A DNA stretch of 64,000 nt from Vibrio cincinnatiensis (GTDB taxonomy: Bacteria > Pseudomonadota > Gammaproteobacteria > Enterobacterales > Vibrionaceae). This document shows, in pieces, positions 19,976-29,068 of the stretch. The position numbers and the translations under genes are program-made. The stretch is from contig NZ_SGOM01000002.1 in assembly GCF_022113815.1 (NCBI RefSeq), forward strand, positions 1 to 64,000, given 5' to 3'. Numbering within the stretch: the stretch's first letter is position 1; each line of letters starts with the position of its first letter. A model generated the notes under the pieces. It did no database searches. It was not told the DNA's origin and worked only from the letters and a program-made list of their open reading frames with translations.

Positions 19976-22138
19976 ATGATTACCGTGAAAAGACTCAATC
20001 AAATTCGGCTCTACTGGGCAAACAGAACCATTAATTATTGCCTACTGATCCTTATCACTTTGTTAGGCGTCGTCATTCCTACTTGGCATTACAACCTCAA
20101 TACTTGGATTACGCCTCTCATTTTAGGGGTGATTGCTGCAGCTCTCGCTGAGCGTGATGACAGTTTCACCGGCCGGTTAAAATCCATTACGTTAACCTTT
20201 ATCTGTTTTGCGATTGCCGCCTTTTCTATTGAGATTTTATTTAAAACCCCCCTACTGTTTGCGATTGGGCTTTTTAGCTCAACATTTGGTTTTATTATGC
20301 TAGGCGCAATGGGAGCTCGTTACGCCAGCATCGCCTTTGGTTCACTGTTGATCGCCATCTATACCATGTTGGGAGCTCACCAAAGTACCAATATCTGGTT
20401 TCAACCTCTTTTACTGCTCAGTGGCAGTGCTTGGTACTATTGTTTATCCATGCTGTGGTATGCATTTTGGCCAATGCAGCCTGTACAGCAAAACTTGGCC
20501 TCGGTTTTCATCCAACTAGGTCACTACCTCGATGCTAAATCACAACTCTTTTATCCCGTCTCGGACTTAGTGCCTCAGCCCTATCGAATTGCTGAAGCCA
20601 ATTTAAATGCAGCTACGGTAAATGCGCTTAACCAATGTAAAGCCACCTTACTGACTCGGGCCAAACGCGGACATGTTGATAGCGCAAGTGACCGTTTTTT
20701 AAGTTTGTATTTCTTAGCTCAAGATATCCATGAACGTGCAAGTTCAAGCCACTATCGATATCAGGAACTTGCTGAACATTTTGGCCGAACCGATGTCCTC
20801 TTTCGGTTTAAACATTTGCTGCAAGCTCAAGCTCAAGCCTGCCGTGATATTGCACTATCCATTCGTTTGGGACTTCCTTACCAACACCGCGGTGACTCTA
20901 TTCTTGCCTTAGATGAATTATTACTGTCATTGACCTATTTACAAGAGCAGCAACGCCCAGAATGGAAGCGTTTATTGGCTCAGTTAGGCTATTTATTCAA
21001 CAACTTAGCTACCGTTGAGAAGCAGCTTAACAACGTAAGTAACCCTGACGTCCATAAATCGGAAGATAATGTTCTGCATGATACCGAGGCACATTCGCTA
21101 AAATCTATGTGGCTACGATTAAAAGCCAACCTCAACACCGACTCATTGCTTTTTCGCCATGCCGTTCGAATGTCAATTGCGCTTACAACAGGGTATGCCA
21201 TTTTGCAAGGATTAGGGTTAGAACGAGGCTACTGGATACTGTTAACGACCCTCTTCGTTTGTCAGCCAAACTACGCAGCAACACGGCAAAAGCTCGTTTC
21301 ACGCGTCATAGGGACACTCGCCGGACTACTGATTGGTGTTCCCTTATTAACGTTATTCCCTTCACAAGAAAGCCAACTGGTCTTTATTGTTATTTCTGGG
21401 GTCATGTTTTTTGCTTTTCGCCTAAACAATTATGGCTATGCGACTGGCTTTATTACCTTATTGGTTCTTTTCTGTTTTAACCAATTAGGGGAAGGCTACG
21501 CCGTCGTATTACCTCGCTTAGCGGATACGTTGATCGGTTGTATTTTAGCGGTCGCGGCCGTCATTTTAATCCTGCCTGACTGGCAATCTAAACGACTACA
21601 TAAGGTCATGGCAGAAGCGATTGAAGCCAATAAACATTATTTGGCACAAATTATTGGCCAATATCGAATCGGTAAAAAGGACAACCTCAGCTATAGAATT
21701 GCAAGACGTGATGCACACAACCAAGATGCCGCGCTTTCTGCTGCGGTAAGCAACATGCTCGCAGAACCGGGAAAATACCGAGCCGCGACCGACGAAAGCT
21801 TTCGATTTTTAACGCTGAACCACGCCTTATTAAGCTATATATCAGCATTAGGTGCCCATCGAACAAGAATTGATGATGAGCACGTTCATCAACTGGTACT
21901 TGATTCACACCGAGTCATTCACCAGCATTTAGAGGTGCTTTATCAGCAATTATTTACCCATTGTGATGAATGTGATACCAGTAATATTGATGATGCAGGG
22001 CTAGAAAAAAGGCTAGCAGAATGGAGAGAGGAAGACGATAGCTCCGCAAGAATGGTGCTGCAACAACTGCATCTTATATATCGCATGCTACCAGAGCTGC
22101 ATTCACTTGCCAGCAAATTTGCGGTACGGGTTAACTAA
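19976..22138 (+). CDS. yccS: YccS-family inner membrane protein (FUSC type)
   Basis: A 720-residue integral membrane protein with two blocks of about five membrane segments (residues about 20-165 and 395-530), separated and followed by soluble helical regions. The pattern and motifs (PLILGVIAAALAERDD; GYWILLTTLFVCQPNYAATRQK in the second block) match YccS/YhfK, relatives of aromatic-acid exporters. The true substrate of the family is not established. I use ATG 19976; TTG 19973 and GTG 19985 are alternatives and no clear ribosome site is visible. A strong terminator follows. Confidence 0.88.
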   Translation: MITVKRLNQIRLYWANRTINYCLLILITLLGVVIPTWHYNLNTWITPLILGVIAAALAERDDSFTGRLKSITLTFICFAIAAFSIEILFKTPLLFAIGLFSSTFGFIMLGAMGARYASIAFGSLLIAIYTMLGAHQSTNIWFQPLLLLSGSAWYYCLSMLWYAFWPMQPVQQNLASVFIQLGHYLDAKSQLFYPVSDLVPQPYRIAEANLNAATVNALNQCKATLLTRAKRGHVDSASDRFLSLYFLAQDIHERASSSHYRYQELAEHFGRTDVLFRFKHLLQAQAQACRDIALSIRLGLPYQHRGDSILALDELLLSLTYLQEQQRPEWKRLLAQLGYLFNNLATVEKQLNNVSNPDVHKSEDNVLHDTEAHSLKSMWLRLKANLNTDSLLFRHAVRMSIALTTGYAILQGLGLERGYWILLTTLFVCQPNYAATRQKLVSRVIGTLAGLLIGVPLLTLFPSQESQLVFIVISGVMFFAFRLNNYGYATGFITLLVLFCFNQLGEGYAVVLPRLADTLIGCILAVAAVILILPDWQSKRLHKVMAEAIEANKHYLAQIIGQYRIGKKDNLSYRIARRDAHNQDAALSAAVSNMLAEPGKYRAATDESFRFLTLNHALLSYISALGAHRTRIDDEHVHQLVLDSHRVIHQHLEVLYQQLFTHCDECDTSNIDDAGLEKRLAEWREEDDSSARMVLQQLHLIYRMLPELHSLASKFAVRVN

Positions 22139-22145
22139 ACTGATC

Positions 22146-22173
22146 GGATGCTTCTCAATTCTTTGAAGCATCC
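22146..22173 (+). terminator. Rho-independent terminator after yccS
   Basis: A 9-bp stem GGATGCTTC/GAAGCATCC (22146-22154 with 22165-22173) is followed by TTTTTCTT. Confidence 0.9.
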
Positions 22174-22277
22174 TTTTTCTTCTGTAACAGCACTTTTATC
22201 TTAACGAATCTCTAACATTCATCGGACAACTTTCCCATCAGAATGATTATTTTCTATACTTAGAAAAATAAGAGCAT

Positions 22278-22381
22278 ACCCAAACGACTTGGATGTCAAC
22301 ATTCAGGTAGTAGGCAAATGACCGATAACGTAGTCTGGAACATATTTGAACGACTGAATCGCCGCTTCAAATAGAAAAGGG
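22278..22381. repeat. Degraded Vibrio-type intergenic repeat (about 105 bases)
   Basis: The segment opens with ACCCAAACGACTTGGA and closes with TTCAAATAGAAAAGGG, which are imperfect inverted copies of each other. In between lie CAGGTAGTAGGCAAATGA and a hairpin-forming TTTGAA...TTCAAA (22345-22350 with 22366-22371). This layout resembles a short non-coding repeat that I recall as common between genes in Vibrio genomes. Only one copy is evident in the window, so the call rests on pattern memory, not on comparison. Confidence 0.45.
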
Positions 22382-22427
22382 AAATGATTCCCACCGAGCA
22401 ATCACGTTAAGTTGACCAGGGTAAAGG

Positions 22428-22649
22428 ATGATGACTGAACATGAACAATTGGCAGCCATGACGCTCTCATCCATACATAAACACGGTATGGATAAAGTGC
22501 AGTTTGAACGATTAAAATCTCAAGTGAAATTATTGACACCTCAGCAACTAAAGATGCTGCAAGGAGAAATCACTCATTCATTGGTGGAAGGCAACTCAAC
22601 ACTACTCACAGAAGAAGAGATAGAAACACTCTCCCATCTGTTTCGTTAA
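22428..22649 (+). CDS. Small conserved-looking helical protein, 73 residues
   Basis: I do not recognise the family. The product is mostly charged helix (ERLKSQVKLLTPQQLKMLQGEI) with no membrane segment or cysteines. AGGG lies 6 bases before ATG 22428, and a second ATG follows at 22431. It is spaced 55 bases from the next small gene and oriented the same way, so the two may be co-transcribed. It sits just after the intergenic repeat. Probably a real gene, given coding-like composition and ribosome site. Confidence 0.6.
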   Translation: MMTEHEQLAAMTLSSIHKHGMDKVQFERLKSQVKLLTPQQLKMLQGEITHSLVEGNSTLLTEEEIETLSHLFR

Positions 22650-22704
22650 ACTTGCACTTCACTGCACCTAGACATAAGCTTACTAAAACAGTGAGGGAAA
22701 AGTG

Positions 22705-22998
22705 ATGTCTATTTCAGCCGTTTCTTCGGGTTATCCCATTCTTCAGCAATCATCAAAAATGGCTGAAGATGCTACGCTGGATATTCAGCACCATCAAACC
22801 GAAAATACAAAACAGCCCAGCGCTCTCGATTTTAATAATGTTGAGAATACAGTAACCTCTGACAAACCCTCTTCCACAACCGATACCCATGATGCCTTAA
22901 TCAAACTGGATCAAGCTCAACAATACAACCGTGTGGGAAGCAGTGTGATTCAGCGAGAGCAAGCCATGCTCGGTAGCCTGCTAGATATTCGCATATAA
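22705..22998 (+). CDS. Small polar protein, 97 residues, unknown function
   Basis: The sequence starts MSISAVSSGYPILQQSSKMA and is rich in Ser, Thr, Asn and Gln, with a C-terminal helix ending LGSLLDIRI. The N-terminal style (short hydrophobic motif, then low-complexity polar sequence) recalls small flagellar or motility-associated proteins of vibrios, but I cannot assign it. GAGGG lies 7 bases before ATG 22705, which favours this start over GTG 22702. It converges on the MipA-type porin gene. Confidence 0.65.
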   Translation: MSISAVSSGYPILQQSSKMAEDATLDIQHHQTENTKQPSALDFNNVENTVTSDKPSSTTDTHDALIKLDQAQQYNRVGSSVIQREQAMLGSLLDIRI

Positions 22999-23053
22999 AG
23001 CGATCCATCTTCGATAACGTATAGATCTCGAGCGAAGAAACCCGTTAGACGAA

Positions 23054-24388
23054 TTAAAAATCAAACTGTAAGTAGACAGTATTATAATTACTGCCGCCTT
23101 TAATTCGTCCATACTGTGATGCTTTTTCAAAAATCGCCGAACGATGGTGCAAAGAATACCCGAACCAAACATGTTTAAACTCTGGTTGCTGAATCAGATC
23201 TCCCACATTCACATCAAAGGAGAAATCAAGATAGTTGAGTAAATGGCTCGGGGTATAACCTTTTTCATCCATTTCTACCTGCTCAATGTAGGTAATATTA
23301 TCAATATAAGACATACCTTCTGCAAAACCGAAACGCCATGTGGTCGGCCAATCAAAAGTGTAATAGGCTTTGATTGCCGCGATCCACTCCGTACTCGCAG
23401 ACTGGGCCGTTGATGACCAATGGTGAGCAAGGCCAGAAGTAAAATAAAGATCCAGTGGAAAACCAAACAGTTCATCGGTTAATGGGTGACCGTAAAATAC
23501 AGAGGTTAATTGATCATGGTAAGGATCTTGCTCAGCATCAAAACTTATGATCTCACCAATATTCGAAGGCGTTGCCCAGCCGTGAGCCAAACGCACATAA
23601 CGCTTGTTCACCAAGGCTTGTTTTAACGATTTCGTTTTATCATTAAAGAAACCAAAACCCAGTGAAATTTCACCTTGGTAACGTTCATCCACCGCTGTAC
23701 TAGAATAGGCGTTGTTATCCAAACGAGTCAGACTTGTTGAACCCAACAAGTAGAAATTTGAGATAACATGATAGCGGGCATCAATCCCGACTTTGAAATC
23801 CACCCCCGCCCCGATAGCTTCTCCGCCAAGCGGTGAAAACGAATAATAGGTGCTATTGAAATCCGCCTCTTTATATCTAATCGTGACACTCGGTGATAGT
23901 TCCCAATCTCCCCCTTCATACTCCGCTGTAGCTCGAAGGTTCGCGTGAAAACGAAATTGATCATCGCTCATAATTTCCGTATCAACATGCCATATCTCAT
24001 TATGTTGATAGCGAACTTGTACCCCGAAATCTGCGGAGTCACCTTCAATCGAGTTTTGTATCGACTGCGGGACATCCACAAAGCGTAAGCGAGTAAGAGC
24101 ACTGATTTTAAAAGCCGAATCAGTTGGATTGTAAAGGTACACGCCCCCCTCTAGCCCATCAATAAAAAGGGTTTCATTATGAAAATACATCATGGGTACA
24201 AATGTGGTAACGTGAGAGTCTCCGACCACGCTGTTAAAGGGAATGGATGCAAGACGAGACATTGCAGCAATCCCCCATGCTTGCTCACTATTCGTATGAG
24301 CCTGAGCCACTCCCATGAATGGAATACTGGCAACGACCCACCAACACGAGTGAGGGATCACAGCACCAAGAGGAAACGCTTTTTTCAT
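23054..24388 (-). CDS. MipA/OmpV-type outer membrane protein with extra C-terminal barrel domain
   Basis: About 444 residues with a signal peptide ending near AQA. Residues about 40-260 resemble MipA/OmpV proteins (GGDWELSPSVTIRYKEADFN; AIGAGVDFKVGIDARYHVIS). The remaining 170 residues form another beta-rich region with WFGYSLHHRSAIF and GGSNYNTVYLQFDF, recalling small outer-membrane enzymes of the PagL-like type. The terminal phenylalanine is the usual outer-membrane assembly signal. I chose ATG 24388 although no ribosome site is clear. It lies 56 bases after modC on the same strand and may be read through from the mod operon. Confidence 0.75.
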   Translation of the reverse strand: MKKAFPLGAVIPHSCWWVVASIPFMGVAQAHTNSEQAWGIAAMSRLASIPFNSVVGDSHVTTFVPMMYFHNETLFIDGLEGGVYLYNPTDSAFKISALTRLRFVDVPQSIQNSIEGDSADFGVQVRYQHNEIWHVDTEIMSDDQFRFHANLRATAEYEGGDWELSPSVTIRYKEADFNSTYYSFSPLGGEAIGAGVDFKVGIDARYHVISNFYLLGSTSLTRLDNNAYSSTAVDERYQGEISLGFGFFNDKTKSLKQALVNKRYVRLAHGWATPSNIGEIISFDAEQDPYHDQLTSVFYGHPLTDELFGFPLDLYFTSGLAHHWSSTAQSASTEWIAAIKAYYTFDWPTTWRFGFAEGMSYIDNITYIEQVEMDEKGYTPSHLLNYLDFSFDVNVGDLIQQPEFKHVWFGYSLHHRSAIFEKASQYGRIKGGSNYNTVYLQFDF

Positions 24389-24444
24389 ACAGGCAGACAC
24401 ATAGGTTTAGTTAATGACATGTTATTGAAATTCTTACTATTGGG

Positions 24445-25554
24445 TTAGTGATGGCTCAACGCAATATCGCGCTGCGCGATACTTACCCCTTTGATCTGAG
24501 CATAGACAGAAGAACCAACCGTCAGTTGTAAATCTTCCAATGCCCATTCCGTAATGGTTGACCATAAAAAACAGTCTTGGGTTAATGCTAATTGTAAAGC
24601 GATACTCTTTCTATTCTCCCCATGCTGTAGGTGCTCAATTTTGCTCACTTTAGCAGGCAATATATTACGAATAGACGTTCTCTGCGGCTTTTCTAATGTG
24701 ACTGAAACATCTGTAGCCCGAATTTTCAGCCGGATGGAGCCCCCCAACTCTCCCTCGATTTGTTGAACCCAGACCCCAACGTTATCCGCTAAGGTGATAT
24801 AACTCAGGCCATAATCGGCGTGGTGTTGAACAATGCAGCCAGACAAAAGCGTACTTTGCTCACTAAAAGAGTGCCAAGGCCGCATAACAGAAGAGGACCA
24901 CACTTGTTCTATCGGGCCAGAAATCAACTCTTTCCCATGCTCCAAAACCACTAAATGATCGGCCAAGCGTAAAACTTCATTCATACTATGAGTTACGTAT
25001 AATACGGGTATATTGACCGTCTGAGTCAGTTGTTCAAGAAAAGGCATCACTTCCCGTTTTCGTGGTAAATCCAGAGAAGCGAGTGGCTCATCCATCAACA
25101 ATAAATCTGGCTTAGTCAATAGAGCACGTCCAATAGAGACTCGCTGTTTTTCGCCGCCCGATAAAGCATGTGGATAGCGATCTAATAACGGTTCTAACGC
25201 CAGCAGTTGTACAACTTGATTAAAATATTCCGTATCTTTCGCGGTCATTCCATAGGTAAGGTTGCCACGCACTCGATAATGAGGAAACAGCCGAGCATCT
25301 TGAAAAACATACCCAATTTTTCGTTTTTCAACCGGTAAACTAACCCTGTTTTTCGCATGAAATAAGACGCGATGAGGAAGCCGTACTTGCCCATTATCAG
25401 GTGTAATCAAACCACTAATTAGGTTAATCAATGAGGTTTTACCAGAGCCTGAACGGCCAAAAATTGCCGTAATACCAGTAGCCGGTAAATGCAGATCAAC
25501 ACTCAGCGCCATGTCACCGAGTTGCTTGCTAACTTGAACAAATAAGGATGTCAT
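24445..25554 (-). CDS. modC: Molybdate ABC transporter ATP-binding protein
   Basis: ModC powers molybdate uptake with ModA and ModB. The 369 residues carry Walker A GRSGSGKTS, the signature LSGGEKQRVSIGRALL, Walker B LLLMDEPLASLD, and an H-loop in LYVTHSMNEV. A C-terminal Mop/TOBE domain (about 295-365) typical of ModC follows. The ATG overlaps the modB stop as TAATG, implying coupled translation. Gene order modA-modB-modC is standard; no modE regulator gene is present in the window. Confidence 0.96.
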   Translation of the reverse strand: MTSLFVQVSKQLGDMALSVDLHLPATGITAIFGRSGSGKTSLINLISGLITPDNGQVRLPHRVLFHAKNRVSLPVEKRKIGYVFQDARLFPHYRVRGNLTYGMTAKDTEYFNQVVQLLALEPLLDRYPHALSGGEKQRVSIGRALLTKPDLLLMDEPLASLDLPRKREVMPFLEQLTQTVNIPVLYVTHSMNEVLRLADHLVVLEHGKELISGPIEQVWSSSVMRPWHSFSEQSTLLSGCIVQHHADYGLSYITLADNVGVWVQQIEGELGGSIRLKIRATDVSVTLEKPQRTSIRNILPAKVSKIEHLQHGENRKSIALQLALTQDCFLWSTITEWALEDLQLTVGSSVYAQIKGVSIAQRDIALSHH

Positions 25555-26255
25555 TAACCATTAACCCCTAAACGGCGTTGCATACGTCGATTAACCCATT
25601 CCGAAATAAATAACGATAACAAAGCAATCACGATGGAAATAATGCATAAACGAGCCGCTTCCATTTCAGCCCCCGGAGTTTCTAAAAAGTTGTACATGGC
25701 TAAAGGCAAAGTTTGTGTTTCTCCTGGGATATTAGAAACAAAGCTAATGGTCGCCCCAAACTCGCCTAAACTACGCGCAAAAGAAAGCATGGTTCCAGTA
25801 ATGAGCCCCGGTAATATTAAGGGTAAGGTGATGGTAAAAAATACCTTGATAGGGGAAGCCCCTAAAGTCCGAGCCGCTTGCTCTAGTTTAGGATCCACAC
25901 TTTCAATACTCAGACGGATAGCCCTTACCATCAAAGGTAAGGCTATGACAAAGCAAGCCAAAACCGCTCCCCGCCAGCTAAAACTGAATGAAACCCCCAG
26001 CCACGTCTCTAACCACTGGCCAATCACCCCTCGCCTGCCCATACTGATGAGCAGCACATAGCCGATCACCACAGGCGGTAAGACAAGAGGTAAATGTATC
26101 AAACTATCTAATACGCTTTTTCCAAAAAACTCTTTGCGAGCCAGCAACCAAGCCAGCACAATGCCCACTGGCAAAAGCCACACAATGGTATATCCGGCCA
26201 CTTTCAAGCTGAGTAGTAAAGCGCTCCATTCATACTCACTGAGCAAATGTTTCAT
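25554..26255 (-). CDS. modB: Molybdate ABC transporter permease
   Basis: The 233-residue inner-membrane permease has five predicted membrane segments and the EAA loop that contacts ModC (EQAARTLGASPIKVFFTITLPL). The conserved segment SFARSLGEFGATISFV is typical of ModB. It overlaps modA by about 20 bases and modC by one base, consistent with a tightly coupled operon. Confidence 0.96.
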   Translation of the reverse strand: MKHLLSEYEWSALLLSLKVAGYTIVWLLPVGIVLAWLLARKEFFGKSVLDSLIHLPLVLPPVVIGYVLLISMGRRGVIGQWLETWLGVSFSFSWRGAVLACFVIALPLMVRAIRLSIESVDPKLEQAARTLGASPIKVFFTITLPLILPGLITGTMLSFARSLGEFGATISFVSNIPGETQTLPLAMYNFLETPGAEMEAARLCIISIVIALLSLFISEWVNRRMQRRLGVNG

Positions 26256-27009
26256 TTTTCATATCCGTTCTAAACCCATACTTAGCTAGTACTGATTTAG
26301 CGACTGGTGAAGAGAGGAACTCGACAAATGAGAGACTACTTGGCTTATCATTAAGCTGTGCAAGGGGGTAATGAATCGTACTGTGAAGTGTGGTATCAAA
26401 CACGGTGACAATACTGACTTTATCACTCGACATAGCATCCGTTTGGTAAACCATTCCCAGCGGAGCCTCTCCTCGTTCCACCAAAGCTAAAGCCAATCGG
26501 ACATTATTCGTCTGTGCCAGTTTAGGCCGTACTGTATCCCAAGCCCCCAAATTCGTCAGTACCTCTTTAGAATACATTCCAATAGGAACAGAGTCCGTGT
26601 TGCCGACAGCTAAACGAGCCTGAATTAATCGTTGTTGCCACTGTGTCGGGTCTGCCACATTAAACTCCGCTAGCTGAGACGAAGACGGCTGAATGAGAAC
26701 CACTTGATTTCCAGCCAGTAAAGTGACCTTATCTTTGCGCACATACTGGTTATCAATCAAATATTGTACCCACTCTTCATTTGCGCAAAGAAACACATCA
26801 GCCGGAGCTCCATGTTCAATTTGTCGAGCTAACGATGCAGAACCACCAAATACCGCCACAACGTTCGCTTCATGTTGGGGTTGATAAAGATCAATGAGAT
26901 CATTGACCGCATTCGTCATGGATGAGGCCGCATATATATGGATGGTTTCTTGCGCCCAAATTATCGGGCTCATCAACAGGGCAATTAGTATATAAATTTG
27001 TTTTTTCAT
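26236..27009 (-). CDS. modA: Molybdate-binding periplasmic protein
   Basis: ModA captures molybdate or tungstate in the periplasm. The 257 residues begin with a signal peptide (MKKQIYILIALLMSPIIWAQ). Oxyanion-contacting motifs of the family follow: HIYAASSMTNAVNDL, FGGSASLARQIEHGAPADVFLCAN and GNTDSVPIGMYSKEVL. It is the first gene of modABC. The 218-base gap upstream (27010-27227) is shared with a divergent gene; I saw no palindrome resembling the Escherichia coli ModE site there. Confidence 0.95.
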   Translation of the reverse strand: MKKQIYILIALLMSPIIWAQETIHIYAASSMTNAVNDLIDLYQPQHEANVVAVFGGSASLARQIEHGAPADVFLCANEEWVQYLIDNQYVRKDKVTLLAGNQVVLIQPSSSQLAEFNVADPTQWQQRLIQARLAVGNTDSVPIGMYSKEVLTNLGAWDTVRPKLAQTNNVRLALALVERGEAPLGMVYQTDAMSSDKVSIVTVFDTTLHSTIHYPLAQLNDKPSSLSFVEFLSSPVAKSVLAKYGFRTDMKNETFAQ

Positions 27010-27227
27010 CGTTTACTCGTTATTCATACTTATTCATTGACCCATAAAAATGCTTTTTGGTATAGATTCTCGGACTGGACAGCGGAGAAATATTGTACAA
27101 AACTCTCTTTCTATGCTTATTTTAACAACAATCCCTGCAAGAAGATGGAATAATTTGCATAAATGGCCTGAAATTCGCATAGCATTGTTGTATCTTTACG
27201 CTTTCTTCTTTTTAGGATGAATCCAAA

Positions 27228-27752
27228 ATGTTCAAAAGAGCCTCTTTAGTCGGTACTTTACTCTTGGCTACCCTTCTGCCAACCCCTGCTTCAGCAAACA
27301 ATTTTGACTACAATTTTTTTGAAGTAAGAACCGCCTTAAGCCCAGAATCCATGGGGGCTGAATTCAATACCTACTTCACTGAAAACTCACACGTGGTCGC
27401 TCGCATCGATTCTCGCTTTGAAGGTGACTGGGACGCCGCAGGCGGTATTGGCTTTAATGGCCCAATCAACCCATTCACTGATATCTATGGTCAAATGTTA
27501 GTGCACAGTGTCCGTGGAAGTAATGATGAAGGCAATAAAAATGATGTCATGATGGAACTCAACATCGGTACTCGTGTATGGCTAACCAATCAAATAGAAG
27601 GCCATCTTCGTGTGGGTCGAAATGAAGATCACTCGATTTTTATCGGCGGATTGCGTTTTCACTCCACCCAACAAATGACCATTTCAGCTGAAGCTCGAAA
27701 CGCTGGGTTATGGGGTCCACAGATCAGCATGGGTGTAAGGTTCCAATTTTAG
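27228..27752 (+). CDS. Small outer-membrane beta-barrel protein, 174 residues
   Basis: The product has a clear signal peptide (MFKRASLVGTLLLATLLPTPASA) and alternating beta-strand sequence ending in GVRFQF, a C-terminal outer-membrane signature. The size suggests an eight-stranded barrel. I do not recognise a named family, though it resembles uncharacterised vibrio porin-like proteins. AGGA lies about 10 bases before the ATG. It is monocistronic and divergent from modA. Confidence 0.75.
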   Translation: MFKRASLVGTLLLATLLPTPASANNFDYNFFEVRTALSPESMGAEFNTYFTENSHVVARIDSRFEGDWDAAGGIGFNGPINPFTDIYGQMLVHSVRGSNDEGNKNDVMMELNIGTRVWLTNQIEGHLRVGRNEDHSIFIGGLRFHSTQQMTISAEARNAGLWGPQISMGVRFQF

Positions 27753-27978
27753 CCTTTTTCTTACAAAGTAAATCGTTATGCGGTAGTCCGTTATTTATGA
27801 ACTCGTACTATAATATTATCCTTAAAAGCTTAAGCACTCGCGTATTCTATTCAGTTATGTCGCCTTAATTTTCATGGTGATCGAGAAAATTCTCTTTCTG
27901 TGGAACCTTGCTGTGTAGAGATGATGGCTCAGCATCAGGGTGCGCGACATTCTGTTTTTCTATTTGCTAGGATAAAGT

Positions 27979-28656
27979 ATGACAACCTCGGGATCTATCC
28001 CATGTGAGAAATTGGGTAATTACCTACAACCAGGTATGAAAATCTCTGCCAGTATTCAATTTGGTCCACAAGATAGTCTCACTTTTTCGACGACCCTCGT
28101 TGGTTTTAAAGCAACACAATTTTTATTATTAGATATGCCGATTAAAACGTATGAAAGTTTAGTCATGCGAAAACTCTCTAATGTACAAATTGTGATCAGA
28201 GGGATGACAGATACAGAACTTGGGCATATTATTGCTTTTCGAAGTTCTATCTATCAGGTTATTTCAACTCCTTTTAATCTGCTTTTCATTCGCTACCCAA
28301 AACACTTTGCCAGCAAAGCGATTCGAGAGCATGAAAGATACAAAATTTCACTTCCGGTGACATTAACAGAACAAAATGATCACTTTGAAAAAAGCTTCTC
28401 AGGAACTTTGGTGGATTTTTCTGTCTCTGGCTGTGGGGTATTTATCGATGGAGAAAATGAGCTACAACTGAACCATGCGGTGTCACTCTCATCTGCGCTC
28501 GATTCTTGGCTACCGCAAGATTTAGCCAGCCATGTGGTCAGCCTTCGTCGTAAAGATAAAGGCTACCTCGTGGGGATAAAATTTTCTTCGATGATCGAAA
28601 TGACGGATGACTTACGTACTCAAATTCTGAATTTGTCTCAACACCGAATCTCGTAA
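27979..28656 (+). CDS. PilZ-domain protein with YcgR-like N-terminal domain
   Basis: PilZ domains bind cyclic di-GMP and usually act on motility or biofilm matrix. The N-terminal half (about 10-105) resembles the YcgR N-terminal fold. The C-terminal PilZ domain begins with the arginine-containing motif REHERYKISLPV (about 115-126) and has the second binding motif DFSVSGCGVFID (about 142-153), matching the RxxxR and D/NxSxxG signatures. Both nucleotide-contact motifs appear intact. GGATAAAGT precedes the ATG. The 226-base gap before it shows nothing distinctive. A link to the exopolysaccharide operon at 38-51 kb is possible but only inferred. Confidence 0.87.
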   Translation: MTTSGSIPCEKLGNYLQPGMKISASIQFGPQDSLTFSTTLVGFKATQFLLLDMPIKTYESLVMRKLSNVQIVIRGMTDTELGHIIAFRSSIYQVISTPFNLLFIRYPKHFASKAIREHERYKISLPVTLTEQNDHFEKSFSGTLVDFSVSGCGVFIDGENELQLNHAVSLSSALDSWLPQDLASHVVSLRRKDKGYLVGIKFSSMIEMTDDLRTQILNLSQHRIS

Positions 28657-28699
28657 ATTCCTCAGTACCAATAGCCGCTAGGTAATTGAACATCAAAAA

Positions 28700-29068
28700 T
28701 TAAACCGAATCACTGTTGTGATGAGGTTTAATCTCACCCCGCGCATAGGATGATGCTATCACTCCCCAAGGAAATTCAGACAGAGCACTCGTTCCTGCAA
28801 CGAGGCTCTCTTTCTTATCTTTACTCAGCCGTTTAATACGATACTCCAACTTTAACGCTTGGCTTTTATCTGGACCGACTGCTGATTGCCACACCAAAGT
28901 CAGCGGCCCCTTGCCTCTTAATGCCTTAGCCCCCTGCCCGGTTTGATGCTGCTGGAAACGCCGTTGAGTATTCGTCGTAATACCGCAATACAGCGCGTTT
29001 CCTGAAGTACGAATTAAATACACCCACCAGAGCGAAGGGGAAGAATTCTCCCTTTCACTTATCGACAT
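28700..29068 (-). CDS. yhbQ: GIY-YIG nuclease-fold protein (YhbQ family)
   Basis: A 122-residue single-domain GIY-YIG protein. The motif appears as VYLIRT...YCGITT (about residues 16-31), with the catalytic arginine in QRRFQQHQ and the family stretch [15 protein letters not shown]. YhbQ-type proteins act on nucleic acid, but their cellular role is not settled. The start overlaps the 3' end of yceH by 10 bases, so the two are co-transcribed. Confidence 0.9.
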   Translation of the reverse strand: MSISERENSSPSLWWVYLIRTSGNALYCGITTNTQRRFQQHQTGQGAKALRGKGPLTLVWQSAVGPDKSQALKLEYRIKRLSKDKKESLVAGTSALSEFPWGVIASSYARGEIKPHHNSDSV

